64,000 bases of DNA. It comes from Agarophyton chilense. Lineage: Eukaryota; Rhodophyta; Florideophyceae; Gracilariales; Gracilariaceae. The stretch is from assembly GCA_030374765.1 (NCBI GenBank), contig JARGXX010000095.1, positions 930,001 through 994,000 on the forward strand, in the 5' to 3' direction. Positions 9,520 through 18,520 of the stretch are shown piece after piece (position 1 is the first letter of the stretch; each line of letters begins with the position of its first letter). The position numbers were made by a program, and so were the translations under genes. The notes under the pieces were generated by a model that was not told the DNA's origin, did no database searches, and worked only from the letters and a program-made list of their open reading frames with translations.

Positions 9520-11237
9520 CTACACTTTCATGTAGCGACACATTATTGATGTAGTTACCATCCCAATCCCAACACCGATAAGTAAACCCACGAGGAAATA
9601 TGGTGGAGGGGCCGGAATCCAAGGCTTTTTGTCAGGAGTTTTCACCCATCCAAATGACCTTTCCACAGCCTGGTTCCATCTGTTGATTTTTCCCGATCGC
9701 TCTTCCTCTGAGATTCGCGGCTTAAATGACATATCCGTTCTGCGTGTTCTACGGAACTCTTCGAGAGATTCGTACATGCCAATTTCATGCCCTGCAGCAA
9801 ATGCTGCGCCCATAGCTGTCGTTTCTACGTCATTCGGTCTTACCACCTCTCGATCAATGATGTCTGCCTGCATTTCCATGAGCAGATTATTACTCGCGGC
9901 ACCCCCGTCTACTCTGAGTTGTCGCAACGGAAATCCCATGTCTTCTTCAGATGCTTCCAAGACTGCCTGTATTTTGTAAGTTATGCTTTCCAACGTTGCT
10001 CGCGCAATATGTGCTTTGTTTGTCTTCTGAGTGAAGCCAACGATTGTCCCTCGAGCATCCTCTCTCCAGTACGGAGCCAAGAATCCGGAGAAGGCAGGCA
10101 CCATGAAGACATCGTCGGTGTCTTCCACGCTTCTCGCAAGAGGCTCAACATCCGCCGCTCTTTTGATTATTTGAAGATTATCACGGAGCCATGTGACAGC
10201 AGACCCCGCAACAGCGATACTTCCCTCCAAACTATACACACAATTCTCCTTAAACTTGTAAGCCGGAGTTGTAAGCAAATAGCTATGGGTGACTTTTGGT
10301 TCCGTGCCAGTGTTTACAATTAAGAAACCTCCAGTTCCGTAGGTGCACTTGGCCTCTCCAACCTTAAAGCACGCCTGTCCGACAAGAGCGCTTTGCTGGT
10401 CGCCAATTACACCGGAAATAACCGTTCCTTTTAGAGCTGTCACGCCCATCGTTCCGAAATCGGCTGAGCACGGAAGAATATCCGGAAGCACATCTCTGCT
10501 GACTCCGACCAATTTCAGTAAGTAATCATCCCAGTCCAGTTCATGAATGTTCATCATCATTGTTCGGCCAGCGTTCGTAACGTCAGTTAAATGTTTCTTT
10601 TCCTCAGAGAGATTCCATACAAGCCATGTGTCGACGGTACCAAACAACGCTCTACCTTCTTCAATGGCAGCGGCGACCTCGGGGATGTTCTCCATCATCC
10701 ATCGTAGTTTAACTCCCGAAAAGTACGAGGATATAGGCAAGCCGCACTTTGACCGAACCTTTGACTCTCTGTATCTTGAGCGGAGGTCTTCGGCAGTAGA
10801 TTTGGTGCGAAGGTCGCTCCACACAATTGCTTTATAAAGGGGCTCACCTGTGTTGCGGTCCCATACAATTGTTGTTTCACGCTGGTTTGTGATCCCGACG
10901 GCCTTGACCTGCGACGGATCGATTGAGAGTTTCGCCGCTTCCGCGAGGCAACTTTTGATGGCTTCTATGGCATTTTCCAGAAGCACTGAAGTAGAACCAA
11001 ACGCATGTAACCATGTAACGAAGACAGTCAGAACGCATCACAAGCCTATTGTGATGAGGAAACGGAATACTTACCTTTAGGATCATGTTCTGCCCAACTA
11101 GCATGAGGATAATCCGGGGTGTTTTCAATATTTTCGGACCGGCATACTTGATGACAGTCTGAGTCGTACAAGATAGAGCGGGTAGAAGTGGTTCCCGAAT
11201 CGATGGAGAGGACATACTTCGCGGACAAAGCGGACAT
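9520..11237 (-). CDS. Glycerol kinase, two exons, C-terminal membrane anchor
   Basis: Exons are 11,237-11,075 and 10,985-9,520, with an 89-bp intron (gtaagt...ttctacttcag). Joined, they code for 542 residues. The FGGY-kinase features are clear: VLSIDSGTTSTR at the N-terminus, AVGITNQRETTIVWD, the ATP-site stretch GDQQSALVGQ, and the signature around DGGAASNNLLMEMQADI. The enzyme makes glycerol 3-phosphate from glycerol and ATP. The last 30 residues form a hydrophobic helix (YFLVGLLIGVGIGMVTTSI) with a short basic end, as in animal glycerol kinases that attach to the outer mitochondrial membrane. The splice restores EHDPK-VLLENA, which fits the family. The ATG at 11,237 was chosen because the longer frame begins at TTG. 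Confidence 0.93.
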
Positions 11238-12959
11238 GTTTCGAGAAGGCGCTTGCAAAGGATTGTGGTATTTGCGATGCGAATTCTTTGCTAGAAATAG
11301 GGGATGCCTAGACTTTCTCGTCGATATGAACAAGCAGATTGAATGAGACGAGGTATGTGCACACTGTATCTGAAACGGATTGTCGGTTCGATCTCAAGTT
11401 CGTCAAATGCATACACCGAGACACGTATTCTACTGAACAAACGATCGTTCCGAAAAAACGTCTGAAGATGTTGGCGTTGAGGTTTTGGCCGTTTTTGGGC
11501 TTGCAAACAAATGAGTAGAATGGGGTGGGATTGGGCCTGCTTCAAGATAGCGAAAATCCAAGTCAACGTTCGGAACAGTTGGCATCCGCGAGCGTGCCTG
11601 GACAACCGCAAATGGAAGCAAAAAAATAAAACCAAACCCCCTAAAAAAGTGAACCAAATTGTCGTCAAACAACGATGATTGAGAGCGCTGCTCGAGCAAT
11701 GGGTGCATCCCAGAAATCCCAGAATCCCAGAGTTCCAGACCGATACCGAATAGGAACCGAACACGTTGGCCTGGCTGCCTTCTAGATTTCGGAATCTGGA
11801 CTGGGTAAGGGGGACCCGAACCAGAGTTCCAGCTTGTGGTAAGTTTCACGTAACTCAACAGATTCTTTTACTCTCCAACATGCAGTCCACAATCCATATC
11901 TAACGAACAGTTGTCGCACCCCGTCAATCTGGAAAAAGATGAACGACCCACGTGCTACTATTATAACATTTCTTATCTAAGAAAGTGTTTGTGCGGCGTT
12001 GCTTACTTTCATTCTATTAATTCTCCAAAAAAAAACGACAAATTTTTTCGAAGAAGATGCGCAACCAACAGTAACTTCCATTGCTACAAAATTTTGAGAC
12101 CTCACATCCATACAACGCCGCGACAAAAGCCTTTGCGGCATAAACGAATATTTTTTGGTAGCAACAAGTTTTTCCAAAAGCTTTCTTCCTCGATATTTGC
12201 TTTCGTTTATCATATCATCCCAACAAAAAATATGTAAAAGGGTTTCTTTTTTGAACCTTATACACCACAAGGAGCCGAAACCCAATTCTACAAGGTGACG
12301 ACTTGCTTGGCCTCGCATTATGGTACATGAAAACAAGATATGTGAAATATTCATTGCGTCTGATATTCGGAATCACACCTTTATCCCTCTCGTAATGGCT
12401 TGAATTTGCGCTGGATGTGCTTTGGGCTGTCGTTTTCGATAGTAATCACGCTGAGTTTCCCATTGAGTGGCCAACAGAAGACGAAATGAAGAAATCTTAC
12501 GCTCTTCTTGAGAAACACAGACGTTATGGGTACGCGCTTTGAGGTGTTTTTGGTGTGAGTGGTGATGCACGTATGTTCTGAGTGGACTTCAACGAACCCG
12601 AAATTCAGAATTTGTTCTTTAATTGTATGGTGCAAAACGTGAAAGCTACAAACCTGATTTTATGAAACTTCAAGGGAGAGATATTTCAAGCTTTTCTCAA
12701 TTACTCTGGAATCTGTTATAACAGAAATCTGGAATACGTTTCAGGAGTGTACTGGTATTCACTGATTGAAGACCTTCACACATCTGCTTGTTACGTTGTC
12801 CTAGAAGATAGTTCTTTCATTAATAATACCAGCATTACAAACAGAAAACTGGTTTGCGCCCGGACGACCAACTAAATGAATTAAATGCCCGTTTGTTCGG
12901 TTTGTGCCGCCAAAGAGCTTTTATGCAACGTCTGTACTTCAATGAGCGACAAAGCGTTA
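11238..12959. other. Intergenic spacer at the left edge of the repeat island
   Basis: About 1.7 kb without a supportable gene. The first part must hold the glycerol kinase promoter. Open frames on the minus strand (11,291-11,858) and around 12,000-12,600 have no family features. From about 12,000 the sequence is AT-rich and degraded in look. Confidence 0.4.
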
Positions 12960-13262
12960 AATGGGGGTTCCTGTCGTACAATCACCTGTGAGGTATGTTA
13001 CTGCCTTGTCTCGGGAGCGTAGTGACGCTCAACCGTAGGGAGCGTGTTGACGCTCAAACTTAGAAGGTACACGTAGTAAATCTCGATGGTAACAGGGCAC
13101 TGTGAAAACCCGCAGGGGCAAACGGCGGAGCAACTAGCCTATACCTTGTAGGTGAACGAGGGTAGGCGTCGACGCGCGGGAAAGCCTGTGTGGTAGTTGA
13201 GAAACGATGAACCAAAAGATATAGTCGTGACCCAAGTAGTGCCTGTCTTTATCAGATTAGGA
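12960..13262 (+). other. Structured-RNA-like stretch with tandem hairpins and rRNA/group I intron-like words
   Basis: Two neighbouring perfect 6-bp hairpins, GAGCGT-agtg-ACGCTC and GAGCGT-gttg-ACGCTC, lie near 13,015-13,062. Downstream, gggcaaacggcgg followed by agcaacta resembles the conserved eukaryotic 28S segment GGGTAAACGGCGGGAGTAACTA. A further 50 bases on, cgcgcgggaaagcc and then aaaagatatagtcgtgacc resemble the P and S core strings of group I introns (S consensus AAGATATAGTC). There is also a hairpin of GCCTA/TAGGC type. The group I Q and R elements were not found between them, so an intact intron is not supported. It may be a decayed rDNA intron copy, the end of a retroelement, or chance. 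Confidence 0.3.
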
Positions 13263-13285
13263 TGGGGGGTCTGCAGTTACCTATA

Positions 13286-13612
13286 TGCAGTGGACTGCAC
13301 TCTCCAGATCACCCGGGAGGTGCCAGCAAGGCACGGTCTCTGACCTAGTGTCAGAGACCTGGCCACCACTGCCTACAGTGCTAGGTGGCCACTCCACTAC
13401 TGTACTAAAATACATAGAAAAACAATTACTATCACTAACAATTACTCAACCATAAGGTACATGTCAACACTACACGTGGCTGACAACACCTAGATGGTAG
13501 CTCGCCCGGAGCTGCATGGCCGATGATCCCTCGCATCCATCACCTACAGGGTCAGTGTAGTATATTGACACCCTCAAAGGTCAGACCTTCTGCCACTATA
13601 CGACAGTTCCGA
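13286..13612 (+). repeat. Dispersed repeat, copy A (about 325 bp)
   Basis: This block matches 37,629-37,950 in the same orientation along its whole length, at roughly 85-90% by eye. Shared stretches include gactgcactctccagatcac, aaggcacggtctctgacctag and acactacacgtggctgacaa, with a short simple (acaatt) run in the middle. It has no open frame and no clear pol III boxes. The family is unknown; a SINE-like or non-autonomous element or an LTR fragment are possible. Confidence 0.75.
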
Positions 13613-14136
13613 AGTCTGAAGGCTCCCTTTCGTAGATTGAACAAGAAACGAACTGCCAGCCATTACAAAAGCGGTCTCATGCTCAGCGTCGCGTGTCATT
13701 AAATGAAATATCGAACGCCACCCGTTTAACATAACCAAAGTTCTACGGTTTACGATGCGTCACACTCGACTTTGTGTGATAAAGAGGGCTAGGAAGCGGA
13801 AAACCCCATCTTTGAGGCGCAACGTTTCAATGGCATCAAAATTGATTACATATAATCATCTGTTTCTCAAATGGACTATACATGAGTCAACCCATTCTTG
13901 CTTCTCATTAAAACTCAGAGCGCTTATGGTTTTGGGACACAGCAGTTATGCCTCTCCAACCGCTCATTTTTTCGTGCTCATGCTTTTTATAACAGGTATT
14001 CTTGATTCTTGTGCCGTTCTCAATCCACGACAAGTTCCTTCTCCGGTAGCTACATATTGCAGACTCATTATGGCAATAAGATAGAATATCGTCAAGTTTC
14101 TTGTGGAGGTAGATAAGTGTAGTATTCTACTATGTC
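13613..14136. other. Unassigned sequence in repeat island
   Basis: No gene or repeat recognised. A 109-codon frame at 13,755-14,084 shows no family features and is probably chance. Confidence 0.4.
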
Positions 14137-14836
14137 GGGGAATCCGATAGGTTGGTTTTTCGCAAAGTCACGGTTGGAACTTATGAGTGAGTGTTATCAT
14201 TAGCATTGTGATATGAAGCGGCATCCCGCATAGGATGCCTAGAGGCAGAATGTCTTAGTGAAACACGTGGCGTCATGGATCGAGTGGCTTACCACGGCGC
14301 GCGCATAGTTGCGACCCTTCCTAGGGGAATGTCATATTGGCAACGGCGCATGTAGTGGCGATCCACGTGGAGGGCTTTACTACCCTTTGTAGCCAGACGC
14401 CCATTAGGGACCATACCCATACAGTGGTTTGGCTAAGTGGCTGACCACTGGGTATTATTTATATACTTATTTGGGCACTCAACCTGGCACACAGTATATA
14501 GTGTACCAGAGGTGAGCGCCGACTCCAAGTTAAGGAGACAACATGGGCATCATGACTATTCTGTTCCTCGCTTAGGATTCCTTAACCGGAGATCCGGGCG
14601 AGGTACAATAGATAGTCAGCCCCCAACCACTTCACGAGCCGTCTCGTACCTACGTTCCATCAACTTTTTACAGTTGCACTGTTCACCCTCGCTGGCGAGT
14701 AGTGGCCTTACACCCCACTTCCAGCTCGCTGGTGTTGTAGCTCTACCACCCCTTTTCCTTTGCCGCAAGCGACCCATCGGCAGTCCGAACGCTGTTGCAG
14801 GTGTCTGCTCTCTCCGTTAGAGCGGATACTACAATA
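14137..14836 (-). repeat. Long repeat, left arm (inverted relative to 17,957-18,520)
   Basis: The reverse complement of this block aligns with 17,957-18,520. It begins tatccgctctaacggagaga and passes through cggatctccgg, ggagtcggcgctcacc, ccacgtgg and atgcgccg, ending near cactcactcataag. Divergence is considerable (roughly a quarter of positions by eye). A third, partial copy lies at 22,405-22,720. The two main copies face each other across about 3.1 kb that contains host-gene fragments. They may be LTRs of an old element or long terminal inverted repeats of a DNA transposon. Confidence 0.7.
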
Positions 14837-15046
14837 AGACTGTTGCTGGCGTCCGATCGAGATAGAATATGATCGAGAACAATCCAAGGCAGAGGTCCGG
14901 AATCAGGATGCGACCCCCGAACATCACTGGCATTCACTCTGCTTCTCACAATCAGGTCATGCAATTTTCCCTCCACAAAACCTAAATATGCAATGTTCTT
15001 GTTTCACAAGTTCTTACTCAACGATACAGAGCTGACCCAGTTTCTT

Positions 15047-15300
15047 TCCTCAGTACCGTGTAGAAGCGCACACCACCACCGATGCGACCTCCAGCAGCTG
15101 CCGCCATCAAAGCCATGTCAGCCGACTTGTCCTTTGGGTTCTCTACAATCTTTCATTCTGTTGTGGGCATCAACATAGCCTGAGACGTTGCTTCCTCCAG
15201 TGCGGTTTTCTGCAGCTTGGTACGATCGATAGTACCAGCCTTGACGAAGTCCTTGTATTCAACGGTATGTGCCTCGAACCCAAGTGATATGGTGCCTGCA
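15047..15300 (-). pseudogene. Chaperonin-60 (GroEL/Cpn60) C-terminal fragment
   Basis: The minus strand reads GFEAHTVEYKDFVKAGTIDR, then TKLQKTALEEATSQAMLMPTTE, a stop, and after a small shift KIVENPKDKSADMALMAAAAGG and RIGGG. This matches the end of bacterial-type chaperonin 60 (family: [36 protein letters not shown]...EKPK...GMGG). Only the last 80 or so residues are present and the frame is broken, so it is a dead fragment. It sits directly beside the copper-ATPase fragment on the same strand. Plastid versus mitochondrial origin cannot be decided. Confidence 0.75.
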
Positions 15301-15383
15301 TGATTAGACGACGTTTATACTACCACAAAATTTTGTATTCCTGCGCTGCGCGCAACAGAGCAGCACGGTACTCTTAGAGCCTT

Positions 15384-16690
15384 TCACAAGATATCGATGC
15401 CTAACGTCAGCGTTCCGGTCTTGTCAAATATGATGTGCTTCATGTGATTTGCAATTTCAATGGCAATACCACCACCTTTGAAAAACACGCCAAATTTGGC
15501 GCCCATCTCTAAAGAAACCATCACTTCAGTTAGTGTCGCAAGCCTCAAAGCGCACGGACCAACAATGGCCACCGTTTCCAAAGAAAAGAACAACGCAAGG
15601 AATACTTCCGTCATCTGCGTACCAATCTTGTGAAATCCATTCCAAAGCAGCCGTTGATTACCATACACAAAACACAACAAGCGCAATCATAATCACAATA
15701 GGCACGAAACTGCTGGAGATCCTGCCTACAAATGCCTCAACTAGAGCACGAGATGTTTGCGCGTCATTCACAAATCTCACAATTTGATATCGCCCCACGT
15801 CAGAACCCACAACCGTGGTTCGTGGTAGCAATGAACCTCCGTCGTTATATCGCAATGACTAGTAGTTCAGCGCACTGGTCTCAACCTGGGGTAGCGTGGT
15901 AGAGCGGGTCCTAATGTTCGTATCCTTGACGGTGGCACTCCCAGAGTACTTGGTGCCATGGGCTGGCGTTTACTTCGTAGTCCTACAGGTCGGAGCTACG
16001 AAAAGGATGGCTTGAAGACCAATTGGTGGAACTAATGTACCAAAGAGGGTAATTTGGTATCCTAACGGTGCCTACTTGATTCAAAGGGAGAAGCGTCACT
16101 CGAGCCAAAAAATGTCAATGGCGAGGCGCTGGGATCTCTCTGGCACTGTAAAGCTATTCTATTACACTAATATAAAATAATTATCTAAATGTGTCTGGCT
16201 GAGGTGGTCTAGTCTACGTGTTGTCTGTAAGATACCTCAGGCCCTGGCGGCCTAGAGGACTCAGCCTTACTCGTTGCTCTTTCACAGCCGTTGGCAGTGC
16301 CACCGTACAAAGAATGTCCTTTGCTCTTGGGAACTGGTCTGCTCTCCCTTGTTAACACGGACTCGTCCACAGCGGATACTCCTTCCAAAACTTCTCCATC
16401 TACCGGCACTCGATCTCCTCGGATATGTTTTTCAACTTTAATGACGTCAAGCGCCTTCACCGGTACTTCTGTGTGACACGTTACTTGATCTACTTCATCA
16501 AACAGAAAACCTTTTTCTAGAAAGGTCAGAAAATGCTGCAATTCCAGCTGCAGCTCGACGTTTTGCAGAGGCTTCTAACCATTTCCCGATGAGCACCATT
16601 GCGATGATCATAAAAGATACTTTGAACATAACCGCATGACCAAAAGACATATCATTCGCGAGAGTGGTGCCAAAGACCATGAAAAACACT
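15384..16690 (-). pseudogene. Copper-type P1B ATPase pseudogene, split by a SINE
   Basis: Reading on the minus strand, the pieces come in normal protein order. First is a membrane segment ending in GKWLEASAKRRAAAGI. Next is the actuator domain, with VPVDGEVLEGVSAVDESVLT and RES where TGES is expected. After the SINE comes TVVGSDVGRYQIVRFVNDAQ with a following membrane helix. Last is a segment with GPCALRLAT in place of CPCALGLAT, ending at the phosphorylation motif DKTGTLT. Several stops and frame changes, changed key residues, and absence of the metal-binding N-terminus and ATP-binding domain mark it as dead. Living homologues (CopA/HMA/ATP7) export or compartmentalise copper. Confidence 0.85.
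15866..16186 (+). mobile_element. tRNA-derived SINE, copy 1
   Basis: A block of about 320 bp starts with a tRNA-like head. GGTAGCGTGGTAGAGCGG matches a D-arm/A box, and gttcgtatcc matches a decayed B box (GTTCGAATCC in copy 2). The body is unique, and the 3' end is AT-rich (attacactaatataaaataa). The distance between the boxes is too short for a full anticodon arm, so the tRNA part looks collapsed. It is inserted inside the copper-ATPase pseudogene in the opposite orientation. Confidence 0.7.
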
Positions 16691-16806
16691 GTTGAGAAGC
16701 GGTGAGCTCTGTGAAGGAGCGGTGATAGCGGTTGAGCCCTGTAAGCTGCCGGGCCCTGAAGGATCTCGCAGATGACACGTGGACGGGTCGACCTCAGGTG
16801 GACGCA

Positions 16807-17137
16807 TGTAGATTATTAATTAAATTTAAGTAGTGTAATAGATTGACACTACAGTGCCAGAGAGATCTCAGCGCCTCGCCAGTACTATTTGCTTGGCTCG
16901 AGTGACGCTTCTCCATTAGAGTACGGTAGGCACCGTTAGGATACTAAATATCCCCCTTTGGTACATTATTTCCACCCTTTGGACTTCAAGCCATCGTTTC
17001 CGTAGCTCCAACCTGTAGGGCTACGCAGAAAACGCCAGCCCAATGCACCAAGTACTCTGGGAGTGCCGCCGTCAAGGATTCGAACCTTAGGACCCGCTCT
17101 ACCACGCTACCACCGGTCGAGACCCGTGCGCTGACTT
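16807..17137 (-). mobile_element. tRNA-derived SINE, copy 2 (inverted)
   Basis: The reverse complement matches copy 1 from end to end. It includes GGTAGCGTGGTAGAGCGGG, GGTTCGAATCC (an intact B box), gtatcctaacggtgcctac, gagaagcgtcactcgagcc and ggcgaggcgctg, ending in attacactactt and an AT-rich tail. By eye the two copies are about 80-85% identical. Together they form an inverted pair around the first part of the ATPase pseudogene. Confidence 0.7.
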
Positions 17138-17956
17138 ATCCCGTCATTGCGTTACATTTTTGTCTCCCGACTTGGAAACCTTGGGTGTTATTGAACGGAC
17201 CACTGGAGCGAAGAATTATCCGGATTCTAACCTTTGGTTTAATTCCCCAACGGACCAGAACTACAGAAGCAACCGCCATTATGGATGCAGGAAACACACC
17301 CAACCGGCCCGACCATTCGACTTCTTGGGCAGGACGAAGTGCGACTACAAGGCCGGCGATGTCGCCTGACACTCAGGTTGATACCGCTAGCGACCGCAGG
17401 AGCACAAGGAGCCAGCTGCAAGAAGTACTGACCCCACTGGATATCCCTGAAAGGATTCGCTGAGAACCCACTATGGCAGCGCAATTACGAGAACCACTCA
17501 CCAGGGCCACCTCTAGGCCAGAGACACCTCAAGGAGAAACCCCCTGGACCGAAGTAATTCGAAAAACCCTGCCCGGAGGGCTTTCCGACCTTGTTTGGCC
17601 CCGTCTCAGTGAGCTCTGCTCAACCCACGTGGATTCCATTATGGACGTGCGACTCGCTACGGCGATCGCTGACCATAGGGATTACCTCATCGTGCGAGTC
17701 GTCCCTAAGGTATTAGAGTGTGATTTATTCGTAGACTCCCTCCTACAGGCCGTTCAAGGAGCCGTCACCTGTCAGACCGGCAATTTGGTCCCTAGGACTA
17801 CCCCACCACAAATTAACCATCCGGTGTGTGGTTAGTAATTGATAGTAACGATCGTACAGACAAGTGATCCGTTTTCACGGTGAAACTTTGTCCTTGTAGA
17901 TACAGTTTCAAAGTTGTTAGAGCCCAGACGAATGCAAGTCATTCCATTTCTAGAAG
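17138..17956 (+). other. Unassigned open frames
   Basis: Three forward frames overlap here (17,160-17,369; 17,185-17,463; 17,473-17,835). The last has 120 codons and no stop, begins MAAQLREPLTRATSRPETPQ and includes a leucine-rich stretch. It could be the start of a structural protein of an old retroelement, but no motif proves this. No host family was recognised. Confidence 0.3.
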
Positions 17957-18520
17957 TATCCGTTCTAACGGAGAGAGCAGACACCTGCGACAGTTTTCGA
18001 GACTGCCGATTGGGTGCTTGCTTCTAAGGGGAGGGTGTGGTATAGCATAACACTAGCGAGCTAGAATGGAGTTTGTAAGGCCTCACTCGCCAATGAGGGT
18101 GGTTGGTACTATTTAGCAGACAAGTACTTGTTGTAGCTTGTCCGGATCTCCGGTTTAGGAATCCTGAACCAGGAACAAGAGAGTTGTGAACCCGTTTGTT
18201 TTCTCCTTTACTTTGGAGTTGGTGCTCCCCTCTGTGCCTTAAGTACAGTGCACAGTGGTGAGCGCCGCACATAATAATATCTAGATTTAAACTTGGTTAG
18301 CCTAATAACCCCTCTACAGTACTGGATAATAGTTGCCACGTGGCTACTCACTACAGTATATGCGCCGCTGCCGATCCGGTATTTTCCTACAAAGGGTCGA
18401 ATCGGATGCGACGTGGCAGACCGAAGTCTCACGTGTAACATACCACCTCACGGACCATCTGCGGGGTGCCGATTCAGAACTTCATCCTAGCCGTTGCACT
18501 CACTTATGAGCATCATCATA
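17957..18520 (+). repeat. Long repeat, right arm
   Basis: Direct-orientation partner of the block at 14,137-14,836, aligned through tatccgttctaacggagaga, agcagacacctgc, tccggatctccggttt, ggtgagcgcc, gccacgtgg, atgcgccg and cactcactta. It borders the old reverse-strand Ty3 fossil on its right side. Confidence 0.7.

Noticed and set aside
17075-17137. tRNA gene (GGTTCGAATCC, D-arm-like sequence)
   Set aside because: The anticodon arm and acceptor pairing are missing and the sequence continues as a 325-bp repeat found twice, so it is a SINE head.
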